Shown: positions 1 to 8,664, numbered from the stretch's first letter. The stretch: 18,067 nt of DNA from JAGQTE01 sp964648005 (GCA_964648005.1 CAZYKR010000063.1:1-18067), one strand, 5' to 3'. Numbers and translations are program-made. The notes: generated from the sequence alone by a model not told the origin.

Positions 1-2
1 GA

Positions 3-3000
3 GCCCGACCCGTCCGGCTCGGCGAGCACCTCCGTCGGCGTTGCCGACCCAACGCCAGACTCCCCGCCAACAGCGTCGGGCGATGACGGCGGCACGCCGA
101 CGGTCGAGCCGGCGCCCAGGTCGCACCAACCCGACACGTCGACGACGACATCCAACGACCCGGCGTTGTTGAACAGCTCGACGGCGCCGCCGTCGCCGAG
201 GCGCACCATCGCCAGGTTGGCGACCGTCTGCCCCGCCGGCACGTTCACGTTGGACGCCGTCGGCATCGGCTCGCCCGACGGCCACACCGACAGGTGCGTC
301 GCCGCCGACGGACTGACCGCGGTCACGTTGAGCACCGCCGCCGCGGCGCCCGACGCCGGCACGCCGCCGAGCCCGGCCACCTGCACGGTCCGCGTCTCAC
401 CTGGCCCGAGTCGCACCGCCGAGCCACCGAGCCCGGTGCGCGTGTCGACGAGTCGTGCCGGCACCAGCGGGTGATAGCCGCCGGCCTCGCCCGGCAGCAC
501 CACGCCGATGGTGTTGGTCCACGTGTTGGTGGCGATGGCGTCGTTGTCGTCGAACACGATGGACGCCTGGGCATCGATCGTCGACCCGACCGGCGTGTCG
601 CCGGTCGTACGGGCGCGGTACTCGATGACGCCCTCGCCCTGCGGCGATGTGTCGTTGGGCGGCAGGAAGCCGGCGAGCGGGTCGGTCGGCAGATCGCCGG
701 TGGCCGGGTCGATCGTGGTGAACGTCCACGTGAGCGTCCGGGTGTCGACGTCGAGGCTCCCGAGGACGCGCACCGAGTAGGGCGTGCCATCGATCGGCTC
801 GGTCAGCTCGATCGCCCGGCGGCCATCGGGCACCTCCAGGCGCACGGAGCCGAAGCCGACGTCACCCAGCTCGACCGAGTCGAGGTCGACGTCGGCGTCG
901 AGCACTGTCGACACGACGACCTGCTGCGCCGGGGCCGACGCGTCCGGGTCGTTCTCGAAGTGGATCGTGTAGCCGAGCGGCTGGTCGACCGTGATCGCCC
1001 GTCCGGGTCCGGACCCGGCAGGCCCGTCGATGGCGTTCGGGTCACGTGAGTTCAGGTAGGTCGTCTCGCTCGGCGCGTGGTCGTCGCCATCGTCGTCATC
1101 ACCGTCATCGTCGTCGTCGGTCGGCGGCGGCGGGGCGGGCGGATCGGGCGGCGGCGGCTTGTCACACTTGGCGTCTGCCGGCATCGGCTCGCCGTTGGGG
1201 CACTTGCAGCCCGCGGCACGCACCTTCGTGAAGGCGTCGACGGCCTCGGCGTAGCGGGCGAACGTGTCCTCGTACTGGCTCTTCGTGTCGGTGAAGCGGC
1301 CGAGCACGTCGCGCGCCGTCCCGAGAATCGTGTCGAGCTGCCCGACCAGACCCTTGACGTCGTAGGCGATCGAGATGAACGCGCTGAGCGGGCTGAGCGC
1401 GCCGACGGCGCGGCCGAGCCCGGTCGCACCGGCGGCGCTGATGGCGGTGCCGCGCGCCCCGATCTCGTTCATGGTCTGGGTGACGCCGTTGAGCGCCGTG
1501 CCGATGGCGTCGAAGTTGCCGTCGATCAGGTAGCCGCCGATCGTGCCGACGATGCTCGACACGTCGACGATCGCTCCGGCCACGAAGACCCCGAAGTCGC
1601 CGACGGTCGCCGCCAGACGCGGGCCCAGCTGCGGGAGCGCTGTCACCATGCGGGCGCCGGCCAGCTGGAGCTGCGGCACCGCCAAGTACAGCTTGCCGAG
1701 GATGATCGTCGCCTGCGTGGCGGCAAGGCCCAACTCGTTGAGGGTGCGCCAGTACAGCTGCTGGTGCGTGTCGACCACGTTGGCGAACTGGTCGTCCTTG
1801 AGCTGCTCGATGTACTTCGCCCGCGCCCAGGCGTCCTGGAGTTGCGGGCACCACTCGGGATCGAGCTCGCCGAGGCGGGCCTCGAGATGCCCGTCGTCCT
1901 CGGGCAGGCGCTCGGGCTCCCGGTTCGCCTCGTCGAGCCACGACTTGGCCAGCGCCAGCGGGTCGAGCTGCTCGAACGGCACGGCGTCCGGCGGTGCCAC
2001 GGGGTCGGGGCCGGTCACGTCACCTGGCCCGGCGTCGGCGGCCGAGACGTCGATCGGCCGGGACGGACCCGCCGGTGACGGGTCGGGCAAGCCGTTGGGT
2101 CCGGGACCGAACGCGACCGGCGACCCGAAGGCCATCGTCCGGGCGCCGGCGAAGGAGATGCGGAGGTTGACCGGGACGTTCGGTGGCAGGACGTCGAAGA
2201 CGTAGCCGCCGTCGGGCCCGGTGAAGGTGGTGGCGATCGGGGCGTCGCCGCCGTCGACCAGCGTCACCTCGGCGAGCACCTGCGGCAGCCCGTTGCGGGT
2301 GACGTGGCCCGCCAGCGAGGCCGTCGGGGCCACGAGCGCGTCGCTGCCGGAGGGGGTGGGGTCGGTCGCCGGCGTCAGGTCGGCGAGCCGCAACGCCTGG
2401 GCACCCGACGCCAAGATCCACCCGTCGTGCAGGCCGTCGTCGAGGCCGTCGAGGTGCCACGCCCCGAACGCGTCGGTCTGCGTGGCGATGACACGTCCCG
2501 TGGTGCGCGAGCGCAGCACCACCGACGCGCCGACCTGCGGTCCGCCGCCTGGAGCGAGGACGGAACGGGCGAGGTGCCGTCCGGCGTCGGGGACGATGCT
2601 CGTGTCGGTCGACGGTGCGTTCACGACCACGTCGGTGGTCGTCGTGGCGAGGCCCGCCCCACTGACCTCGACGGTGTAGGTGCCCGGCGCCAGCCCGGCG
2701 AACGCGGCGACGCCCGAGGCGTCGGTCGCCTCGGCCAACGCGGTGACGGTGTCGGGATCGTCGGACAGGCCGTCCGGGACGACCCGCACGATGGCGCCCT
2801 CGACCGGGTCGGCGCCGGGGCTCGGCCCGCCCACGGCGACGTGGAGCGTGGCGGTGCCCGGCGCCAGGTCGGCGACGGTGGTCACCGAGCCCGGGACGAC
2901 GGCCACGCCGCCCACCGAGGCCGACCCCCATCCGAAGGCCGAGGCGACGAGCTCGACGTCGCCGTCGATGACGAGGTCGAACCCGTAGCGGCCGTCGCTG

Positions 3001-6000
3001 TCGGTGACGACCGCCACGGGGGCGGCGTCAGGTCGATCGGCGCGCAGCTGGACGGCGACGTCGGCGCGCGGCTGCCCGCTGCCGTCGACGACCCGACCCT
3101 CGACGCGTCCGATCGGCGCCGTGATGGTGAGGTCGGCCACCGGATCGTCGGCGTCGACCGTGGCAGTGGCTCCGGCCGCGCCTGCGTAGACCGAGGCGGT
3201 GTAGTCGCCGTACAGCAGGTGGTCGACGGCGAAGCGGCCGTCGGGACCGGTGGTCGTCGTGAACGGCAGACCCATGGCGTCGACGACGACCACCTGCACG
3301 CCGGCGATCGGGTCCAGGTCGCCGTCCTGCACCAGCCCGCCGACGGTGGCGAACGGCTCGAGCGTCAGGTCCTGCGTGGCGGCGCCGCCGGTGGTGAGCG
3401 TCACATCGGCGCGGGTGGTCTGGTACCCATCAGCCTCGGCCAGCACCGCCACGGCGCCGCCGGGCAGGTCGACCAGCGTGAACGTCCCGTCGGCGGCGGT
3501 GATCGTGCGCGGGTCATCGGTGCCGGGCAGACCGGTGCGCACGACGGCGTCGCCCACCGGCTGGCCCGCTGGATCGCGCACCGTGCCGGAGATCGACGCG
3601 GGTGCCGTCAGGGCCAGGTCGAGGTCGGTCGTCATGTCGTCGGTGACGACGACGCCGGTGGCGGTGACCCGACCGGTGCCGGGAGCGGACGCCGTCACCG
3701 TGTAGGCGCCGGCGCCCACGAGGGCGAGGGCGTACGTACCGTCGGACGCCGTGGTCCCCGTGGCGATCTGCTCGCCGGTGTCGCTCTCGGCCACGACGGT
3801 GGCCCCGGCGGCGGGGGCGCCGCCCGGCAACGTCACCATGCCGGCGATGGCGCCGCCGACGCCGAGGGTGGCGTGCAGGGTGGCGTCGGCTCCCTCGTCG
3901 ACCGGAACCGTCGTCGGCCCGAACGGCAGGTAGCCGTCGGCGGTGATGCGCACGGGTGGGAGTCCGACCCGATTGCCCCGGGCCTGGTAGAAGCCGTCGG
4001 CGTCGGTCGTCGCTTCGGCCAGCTTGCCGGTGACCTCGTCGAGCACGGTGACGCGGGCGCCCTCGACGCCGGCGCCGTCGCCGGCTCGGGTCACGAAGCC
4101 CTTGATCGTCTCGCCACGGCGAACGGCGATGTCGACCTCGACCGGGTCGGCGCCGACGGTCACGGCCGGCAGGCGATCCTGGACGTAGCCGTCGACCTCG
4201 AGCCGCCCGGTTGCGGGCTCGACGTCGCGCAGCGCGTACGAGCCGTCGGGCCAGATCGGCGAGCGGGACGGCTCGGCCACGCCGGCCAGGCGCACGGTGC
4301 CCTCGACCGCTGGCGAGCCGTCGCCGAGGCGGACGGTGCCGCGCACGTCGGCGTCAGGCGCGAAGACCATGGCGCGGTCGACCAAGTGCTGGAGCAGGTC
4401 GGCTTCGCCCGCAGGCGTCCGGCCGAAGCCCCGCGCCTCGGCGTCAGCGGCGGTCAGCAGCGCCACGTAGTCACCCCACGTCTGGGCGCCGTCCAACGCG
4501 AACGTGCGCACCGCGTCCCACGTCTCGTCGGTGAGCCCGACCGGCCGGTACGGGTCGAGGCGCGACGCCAGGTCGATGGCGTCGTCGGAGTCGGCGCGCT
4601 GCAGGCGGGCGTCGAAGTGCACCGTCACCGCGCCGCCCGTGAGGACGGCGTCGAGGGTGGCGGCGCTCGGCAGGAACGGGATGCGCACGTCGACGACGGC
4701 ATGCGGCGGCAGACGCCGCTGCGCACCGCCGGGGTCGCGCGGCACGACAGCGATCGGGTCCTCGACAAACGTGGCCGAACCAGCCGGGCGGAACACGGCG
4801 CCGCCGGTGCTGTCGAGGAAGACCACCGGCAGCTCCTGGTCGGTGCCACCGGTGTTGCGCACCGTCACCACGGCATCGGTGACCCAATTGGTGCGCATCA
4901 GTCCCGGGGTCGTGAGCAGGACCTCGAGCCCGCCCGCCGCCTCGTCGGTGACCTCGTAGGCGTCAGCGAGCGTCGCCGACACCGGCCCGGGGTTGGTGAC
5001 CGTGACGTCGTAGGTGCCGACCGGCAGGCCGGTCAGGTCGAACGTCACCTCCAGCGAACCGTCGGCGAGGCGGGTGACCGTCGAGGCCTCCCGGTGCGCG
5101 CCCCCGTCGTCGATGGCGACCGTGGCGTCCGCAGCGAACCCGCCGCCGCGCACGACGGTCGTCGCCTCGCCCTGGTTCGATCCCGTCGCCGGCTCCACGC
5201 CGAGCACGGCGAACCCGACGGTCCGCAGCGACAGGGTGGCGCCGATGCCGCCGCCGGCGCCGCTCGCGCCCCGCAGGAGCAGGAACCGGGCGCCGGAGTT
5301 GGCCGGCAGCGCGATGGTCGGCTGGTCGAGCGTCGGCGAGGCGTGGTCGTGGTCGGTCGACGTGGGGAGGCGGCCGTCGGCGACGACGAGCTCGGCGGCG
5401 CCGTCGACGTCGAGTGCGGCGCCCAGCTGCTGGTCGTCGCTCGACGCGTCGATGCGCCGGTACCGCAGTTCGCCGTCGGCGACGGTCACGTCCTCGTCGA
5501 CCCCGGGCGCCAGCGTCGGCACGGTCACGTCGACGCTGCCGGGCATGACGAGCAGGTTGTTGGCTTCGTCGGCCTCGTCGACGGCGTCGAACAGGTCCGA
5601 GCGCACGATCACCTTCGTCTGCCCGGGCACGACCGGCACGAACGGAGCGCTCACCGTCTGGCTGTACGACGCGCCCTGTTGCAGGTCTCCCGAGCGCGCC
5701 ACCGAGAAGAAGAGGCGGTCGCCGGGGTCCCACGACGCGTCGGTCGACAGGTACACCCGATCGACCCACGAACCGCCGACGATGGGAGCGCCCTGGTTCT
5801 GCACGGTGTAGGTGATGTCGCCGACGACGCCGGCCTCGATGGCGTTCGGCGCCGTGACGGTGGTCGGTCGCAGATCGGGATCGGTGGCCGGCGGACCGAA
5901 CGCCGAGGTGTTCTCGAGCACGGTGACGTGCGGGTCGGTGCCGACGGTGGTCACGACCTCGGGCTTGCCGTCGCCGTCGAGGTCGCCGGTGAGCACGCCG

Positions 6001-8387
6001 TCGACGCGCTGGTCGGCGGTCGGGTGATAGCCGGCCGGCAGCAGCGTGCCGTCGGTACGGGCGGCGAACACGGTCACGCCGTGGTTCCACGACCCGGTGA
6101 CGACGTCGCGCTGCCCGTCACCGTTGAGATCGGCGAGGGTGAGATCGAAGTTGGCGTCCGCTCCGTAGGTGGTGGCGGCGCCGAACGTGCCATCGCCGTT
6201 GCCGAGCACGACGCCGACCGAGCCGTTGTTGCCGCCGCTGCCCACCAGGTCGAGGTGGCCGTCTCCGTCGACGTCGGCGGCCTCGACCTGGGCGTATGTC
6301 GGCAGGCCCGGCGCGGTGGTGACCGGCGCGGCCAGGGTGCCGTCGCCGCCGCCCTTGAAGAACATGAACCGTTCGCCGCCGCTGCCGTCGGCGAGACGGT
6401 TCGTGTGCACGACGACGTCGGGCAGGCCGTCCTCGTCGAAGTCACCGGCGGCGACGCCCTCGGGGCCCGACACCTGACCGAGGTCGACGCCGACGCCGTC
6501 GGTCACGAAGTTGCGGGGGTTGGTCGGGTCGTAGCGCTGGATGACCAGGTGCCCCACCCACGGCTCGCCGAACGGGCAGCAGTTGTTGGTCACCATGAAC
6601 ACGACGTCCTGGTGACCGTCGGCATCGAAGTCGTCGTGGGCGAACGTGCGGCCGACACCTCCGGAAAGGCCGGTCGTGTTGAGGGGCAGCGGTGTCGAGG
6701 AGCCGACGTTGCCGGCGCCGTCGCCGAACGCCACCTGCGCCGTGCCGTTGAGGCACAGCACGTCGAGGTTGTCGTCGCCGTCGTAGTCAGCGAGCCAGAC
6801 CTTGGCCTGCGCGCCGCAGGTCCCGCCGACCTGGCCCATGATCTGCGGTGGGCCGAACGTGCGGTCGCCGTTACCGAAGCGCACCTTGGTCCGAGCGCCG
6901 AACGAGTTGTCGGTGTGGGTGACGAGGTCGAGGTCGCCGTCGCCGTCCATGTCGCCGAGCGCGTGGCTGCGGGCGTCACCTCCGCTGCTGACACCGTCGT
7001 TGTAGCGGCCCACCGCCTGGGGCGCTAGGAACCGGCCGGGCGCCGAGCGGGTATCGCCGAGCAAGCTGGTCAGCTCGCCGGGGCGCGAGCCGCCGTTGGT
7101 CATGGCGAGCGCCGTCACCAGGTCGAGCCTTCCGTCGCCGTCGACATCGGTGGGTTCGACGGCACTGACCGACTGGTTGCCGCCGCCGACGTCGTCGCGC
7201 GAACCCGGCACCCACTGCTCGGCTTGCAGCACCCCGGCGCCGTCGACGTGCAGCACTGCCACCGCTCGGCCGGTCGGCACGGCGACGTCGACGCGACCGT
7301 CGCCGGTGAGGTCGGTCATCACCTGCGGCGCGCCGTTGGCGTAGCCGGTCGGCAGGCGGACCTCGTCGCCCGGCAGGACGCTCCACCCGCCGGCTCCGTC
7401 GCTCCGCTGGACCTCAGCGATGCCGAAGCCGTTGAGGGCCAAGATGTCGCTGTCCCCGTCCCCGTCGACGTCGCCCACGGCAACGCTGCGTCGATCCGAC
7501 GTCCCGGGGATCGTCGCCGGCGACGCCGGGAACCCGCCGAAGCCGTCGTTGGCGTAGATCGCCAGGTCCGCCCCGTCACGACCGACGACCAGGTCATCGC
7601 CTCCGACGCCGTCGACGTCGGCGATGGCGATATCGGCCATCGTCGCCCCGGGGTCGATCTCCTGGGTGCTCCAGGCGCCCGGCGCAGTCGAGGTCAGCAC
7701 CGCCAGGCGCACCGGTCCGGGCGTGCCCCACGCCCAACCAGCGACGAGGTCGTCGGTGCCGTCGCTGTCGAGGTCACCGGCGCGCAGCGACGAAGGGAAG
7801 AAGCTCAGCGGCACCTGGGTCGGCGCGTCGAACGTGCCGTCGCCGTTGCCCTCGAAGATGAAGATCGCCGCCGAGCCGACGTGCGTGGCTGCCAGGTCCA
7901 GCGACGTGTCGCCGGTGAACGACCCGAACACCACGCGCATCCCGTAGTAGATCGAGCCGGGGCCCGGTCCGCCCGTGACGGGCAAGTCGGCCTCGAAGGT
8001 CGGGGCGTCGAAGGTGCCGTCGCCCTGGCCGAGCTGCACGTGCACCACGTTGCGCACGCCCACGCCCGGCACGTTGAACACCACGGGTGCAGCGGCATCG
8101 GGCGTGCCGTCACCGTTCACGTCGGCAAGGTCCATGCCGTAGTACGAAGGATCGCTGATGCCGGCGGGCGTCGCCGCCCGGACGGCGGACTGCAAGGTGA
8201 TCGGCGCCGGGTCCGTCGCGCCCTGCGCCGAGGCAGCTGGCGCCACCGCCGCAACAGCCATCGAGGTCGAGGCGAGGGCGACGCCCGTCAGCACCGCCAC
8301 GCGCCGGACGGCGCTACCGGCGGCGCGCCCGGCAGATCGTGCATCGCGTCCGGGTGAAGGCCTGTAGTTGCGTCCTGGGCCCGACAT
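3..8387 (-). CDS. Giant secreted multidomain surface protein (FG-GAP/VCBS, CARDB, TIG, CarboxypepD_reg-like, LDTR domains); 3' end beyond window
   Basis: One minus-strand frame stays open for at least 2,795 codons from the ATG at 8387 to the left edge; the frame was checked at about 8100, 5000, 3000, 550 and 20. An AGGAGG at 8394-8399 sits six bases before the ATG and fixes the start. Residues 1-54 form a signal peptide: a long Arg-rich n-region, RR at 28-29, a hydrophobic core at 30-50, and likely cleavage after ASA. Approximate domain order: FG-GAP/VCBS-type repeats 86-814; CARDB-like 838-956; IPT/TIG-like 1059-1135; a second beta-rich region to about 1345; nine carboxypeptidase-regulatory-like repeats 1347-2079; a helical module 2142-2393; a Pro then Asp-rich linker 2409-2440; a 'FENDP' domain 2444-2626; an LDTR domain 2638-2752; a Gly/Ser/Pro tail. 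No catalytic domain is recognisable. Known roles of these modules suggest an exported adhesin or matrix protein; this is inferred. The total length and any anchor are unknown. Confidence 0.93.
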   Translation of the reverse strand, partial: MSGPGRNYRPSPGRDARSAGRAAGSAVRRVAVLTGVALASTSMAVAAVAPAASAQGATDPAPITLQSAVRAATPAGISDPSYYGMDLADVNGDGTPDAAAPVVFNVPGVGVRNVVHVQLGQGDGTFDAPTFEADLPVTGGPGPGSIYYGMRVVFGSFTGDTSLDLAATHVGSAAIFIFEGNGDGTFDAPTQVPLSFFPSSLRAGDLDSDGTDDLVAGWAWGTPGPVRLAVLTSTAPGAWSTQEIDPGATMADIAIADVDGVGGDDLVVGRDGADLAIYANDGFGGFPASPATIPGTSDRRSVAVGDVDGDGDSDILALNGFGIAEVQRSDGAGGWSVLPGDEVRLPTGYANGAPQVMTDLTGDGRVDVAVPTGRAVAVLHVDGAGVLQAEQWVPGSRDDVGGGNQSVSAVEPTDVDGDGRLDLVTALAMTNGGSRPGELTSLLGDTRSAPGRFLAPQAVGRYNDGVSSGGDARSHALGDMDGDGDLDLVTHTDNSFGARTKVRFGNGDRTFGPPQIMGQVGGTCGAQAKVWLADYDGDDNLDVLCLNGTAQVAFGDGAGNVGSSTPLPLNTTGLSGGVGRTFAHDDFDADGHQDVVFMVTNNCCPFGEPWVGHLVIQRYDPTNPRNFVTDGVGVDLGQVSGPEGVAAGDFDEDGLPDVVVHTNRLADGSGGERFMFFKGGGDGTLAAPVTTAPGLPTYAQVEAADVDGDGHLDLVGSGGNNGSVGVVLGNGDGTFGAATTYGADANFDLTLADLNGDGQRDVVTGSWNHGVTVFAARTDGTLLPAGYHPTADQRVDGVLTGDLDGDGKPEVVTTVGTDPHVTVLENTSAFGPPATDPDLRPTTVTAPNAIEAGVVGDITYTVQNQGAPIVGGSWVDRVYLSTDASWDPGDRLFFSVARSGDLQQGASYSQTVSAPFVPVVPGQTKVIVRSDLFDAVDEADEANNLLVMPGSVDVTVPTLAPGVDEDVTVADGELRYRRIDASSDDQQLGAALDVDGAAELVVADGRLPTSTDHDHASPTLDQPTIALPANSGARFLLLRGASGAGGGIGATLSLRTVGFAVLGVEPATGSNQGEATTVVRGGGFAADATVAIDDGGAHREASTVTRLADGSLEVTFDLTGLPVGTYDVTVTNPGPVSATLADAYEVTDEAAGGLEVLLTTPGLMRTNWVTDAVVTVRNTGGTDQELPVVFLDSTGGAVFRPAGSATFVEDPIAVVPRDPGGAQRRLPPHAVVDVRIPFLPSAATLDAVLTGGAVTVHFDARLQRADSDDAIDLASRLDPYRPVGLTDETWDAVRTFALDGAQTWGDYVALLTAADAEARGFGRTPAGEADLLQHLVDRAMVFAPDADVRGTVRLGDGSPAVEGTVRLAGVAEPSRSPIWPDGSYALRDVEPATGRLEVDGYVQDRLPAVTVGADPVEVDIAVRRGETIKGFVTRAGDGAGVEGARVTVLDEVTGKLAEATTDADGFYQARGNRVGLPPVRITADGYLPFGPTTVPVDEGADATLHATLGVGGAIAGMVTLPGGAPAAGATVVAESDTGEQIATGTTASDGTYALALVGAGAYTVTASAPGTGRVTATGVVVTDDMTTDLDLALTAPASISGTVRDPAGQPVGDAVVRTGLPGTDDPRTITAADGTFTLVDLPGGAVAVLAEADGYQTTRADVTLTTGGAATQDLTLEPFATVGGLVQDGDLDPIAGVQVVVVDAMGLPFTTTTGPDGRFAVDHLLYGDYTASVYAGAAGATATVDADDPVADLTITAPIGRVEGRVVDGSGQPRADVAVQLRADRPDAAPVAVVTDSDGRYGFDLVIDGDVELVASAFGWGSASVGGVAVVPGSVTTVADLAPGTATLHVAVGGPSPGADPVEGAIVRVVPDGLSDDPDTVTALAEATDASGVAAFAGLAPGTYTVEVSGAGLATTTTDVVVNAPSTDTSIVPDAGRHLARSVLAPGGGPQVGASVVLRSRTTGRVIATQTDAFGAWHLDGLDDGLHDGWILASGAQALRLADLTPATDPTPSGSDALVAPTASLAGHVTRNGLPQVLAEVTLVDGGDAPIATTFTGPDGGYVFDVLPPNVPVNLRISFAGARTMAFGSPVAFGPGPNGLPDPSPAGPSRPIDVSAADAGPGDVTGPDPVAPPDAVPFEQLDPLALAKSWLDEANREPERLPEDDGHLEARLGELDPEWCPQLQDAWARAKYIEQLKDDQFANVVDTHQQLYWRTLNELGLAATQATIILGKLYLAVPQLQLAGARMVTALPQLGPRLAATVGDFGVFVAGAIVDVSSIVGTIGGYLIDGNFDAIGTALNGVTQTMNEIGARGTAISAAGATGLGRAVGALSPLSAFISIAYDVKGLVGQLDTILGTARDVLGRFTDTKSQYEDTFARYAEAVDAFTKVRAAGCKCPNGEPMPADAKCDKPPPPDPPAPPPPTDDDDDGDDDDGDDHAPSETTYLNSRDPNAIDGPAGSGPGRAITVDQPLGYTIHFENDPDASAPAQQVVVSTVLDADVDLDSVELGDVGFGSVRLEVPDGRRAIELTEPIDGTPYSVRVLGSLDVDTRTLTWTFTTIDPATGDLPTDPLAGFLPPNDTSPQGEGVIEYRARTTGDTPVGSTIDAQASIVFDDNDAIATNTWTNTIGVVLPGEAGGYHPLVPARLVDTRTGLGGSAVRLGPGETRTVQVAGLGGVPASGAAAAVLNVTAVSPSAATHLSVWPSGEPMPTASNVNVPAGQTVANLAMVRLGDGGAVELFNNAGSLDVVVDVSGWCDLGAGSTVGVPPSSPDAVGGESGVGSATPTEVLAEPDGSG
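126..476 (-). other. Actinobacterial LDTR-type domain of the giant protein (residues about 2638-2752)
   Basis: The sequence starts 'YHPLVPARLVDTRTGLGG' and continues with 'VQVAGLGGVPASGAAAAVLN', 'VTAVSPSAATHLSVWPSG', 'ASNVNVPAGQTVANLAMV' and 'GSLDVVVDVSGW'. This is the 'PLxPxRLLDTR...LNVTxxxP' module found, often repeated, at the ends of secreted actinobacterial proteins. Its role is not established. Here it is followed by a disordered Gly/Ser/Pro/Glu tail that leaves the window, so a second copy or an anchor may follow. Confidence 0.75.
510..1058 (-). other. 'DPN..GPAG / FENDP' beta domain of the giant protein (residues about 2444-2626)
   Basis: The segment opens 'YLNSRDPNAIDGPAGSGPG' and continues with 'YTIHFENDPDASAPAQQVVV', 'LDADVDLDSVELGDVGFG' and a closing 'ASIVFDDNDAIATNTW'. 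From memory, the same order of motifs occurs near the C-termini of other giant secreted bacterial proteins as an uncharacterised beta-sandwich domain. It sits between the Asp-rich linker and the LDTR domain. The exact Pfam entry is not named here because it could not be checked. Confidence 0.65.
1210..1963 (-). other. Helical module with Cys pair in the giant protein (residues about 2142-2393)
   Basis: After about 2,000 residues of beta repeats the protein switches to about 250 residues rich in Ala, Leu and charged residues with a helical pattern. It begins 'LALAKSWLDEANREPE', passes through a Gly/Ala/Val-rich centre ('GVFVAGAIVDVSSIVGTIGG') and ends in heptad-like 'KSQYEDTFARYAEAVDAF' and a 'CKCPNGEPMPADAKC' motif. 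A Pro-run and an Asp-run linker follow. I do not recognise this module. The centre is amphipathic and hydrophobic enough to interact with a membrane or to pack against itself; its function is not inferred. Confidence 0.55.
2151..4349 (-). repeat. Nine carboxypeptidase-regulatory-like beta-sandwich repeats in the giant protein (residues 1347-2079)
   Basis: Nine units of about 75-85 residues each start with an I/V-x-G-x-V strand, followed by 'G.P..GA.V', a 'T..DG.Y/F' turn and a closing strand. Unit starts include DVRGTVRL, TIKGFVTR, AIAGMVTL, SISGTVRD, TVGGLVQD, RVEGRVVD, TLHVAVGG, RHLARSVL and SLAGHVTR. The turns read DGSY, DGFY, DGTY, DGTF, DGRF, DGRY, SGVA, FGAW and DGGY. This is the CarboxypepD_reg-like (transthyretin-like) fold used as stalk repeats in exported proteins. 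Units 7 and 8 are the most diverged and lack the DG turn. Confidence 0.82.
4983..5213 (-). other. IPT/TIG-like Ig domain of the giant protein (residues about 1059-1135)
   Basis: The string 'VEPATGSNQGEATTVVRGGG' followed by 'FAADATVAID' and 'GTYDVTVTNPGP' matches the usual IPT/TIG layout: P-x-x-G, a G-x-x-x-x-V-x-G-x-G-F strand pair, and a closing Y-x-V-x-V-x-N-P-G strand. Such domains are generally structural spacers or adhesive Ig folds on surface proteins. Confidence 0.72.
5520..5876 (-). other. CARDB-like domain of the giant protein (residues about 838-956)
   Basis: The segment runs from 'DLRPTTVTAP' to 'SVDVTVP'. It carries 'TYTVQNQG', 'VYLSTDASWDPGD' and the terminal 'VDEADEANNLL' signature typical of CARDB (cell adhesion related domain in bacteria), an Ig-like beta sandwich. 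It lies directly after the propeller block and before the TIG-like domain. The assignment is by motif recognition only. Confidence 0.75.
5946..8132 (-). repeat. FG-GAP/VCBS-type repeat block in the giant protein (residues 86-814)
   Basis: At least thirteen acidic loops of the DxDxDGxxD type recur here, for example DVNGDGTPD, DLDSDGTDD, DVDGDGDSD, DVDGDGRLD, DMDGDGDLD, DYDGDDNLD, DFDADGHQD, DFDEDGLPD, DVDGDGHLD, DLNGDGQRD and DLDGDGKPE. Many are preceded by a 'GNGDGTFxAP'-like segment. This is the pattern of FG-GAP/VCBS beta-propeller blades, in which the acidic loop binds calcium. The number of loops fits roughly two seven-bladed propellers; that is inferred from counting, not modelled. Two loops are degenerate (FTGDTSLD and DVDGVGGDD). 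Confidence 0.88.
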
Positions 8388-8393
8388 GGCCAC

Positions 8394-8399
8394 CCTCCT
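8394..8399 (-). promoter_or_regulatory. Strong Shine-Dalgarno site of the giant gene
   Basis: Read on the minus strand, the sequence is AGGAGG followed by GTGGCC... and the ATG at 8387. The match to anti-SD is perfect. It decides the start among several in-frame and out-of-frame candidates nearby. Confidence 0.85.
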
Positions 8400-8535
8400 G
8401 GCACCGCACGGGTGCCGTCGCCCGGACCGCCAGATCCGCCGCACCCAACCGCGCACCAGTGAACCACGACTTCGGCGAACGCGTCCGGTCGCTCGCTGCG
8501 ATTGGCGCAGCACTGCGTACCAGGCGGTCGCGGCG

Positions 8536-8606
8536 CCAACGGTCGAGCCGAGATCCACCCGGCAGATCCCGTGCCCTAGTGACCCGATCTGCCGGCTCGA
8601 TCGACC
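8536..8606. repeat. Intergenic structured inverted-repeat element, copy A
   Basis: Perfect 10-base arms CCGGCAGATC (8559-8568) and GATCTGCCGG (8586-8595) enclose a 17-base loop. An outer pair, GGTCG (8541-8545) with CGACC (8602-8606), can extend the stem. The left flank matches copy C at 27 of 34 positions by hand alignment. The right flank CTCGATC matches the flanks of copies B and C. It lies about 70 bases downstream of the DUF6777 stop codon. Confidence 0.75.
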
Positions 8607-8664
8607 GGGCGCCGCGGCACGACGGTGCGGACGCACGTGGCGACGTCCGGCCGTCGCCCCGGCG

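Larger units (their letters stand above)
8388..8664. other. Intergenic gap between DUF6777 gene and giant gene
   Basis: No credible gene lies in these 277 bases. The gap contains the ribosome binding site of the giant gene and inverted-repeat element copy A (8536-8606). The promoter of the giant gene, if it has its own, should also lie here, but no convincing -35/-10 pair was seen. Both flanking genes are on the minus strand, so the gap is the 3' flank of one and the 5' flank of the other. Confidence 0.6.

Noticed and set aside
1083..1125. Trinucleotide-like repeat (gtc/atc runs) as a possible regulatory or mobile feature
   Set aside because: It simply encodes the Asp-rich linker of the giant protein in the minus frame.
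2304..7028. A 1,574-codon plus-strand open frame opposite the giant gene
   Set aside because: It is Arg/Gly/Val/His-rich with no domain pattern and lies antisense to a frame with clear repeats throughout; long antisense frames are expected in very GC-rich DNA.
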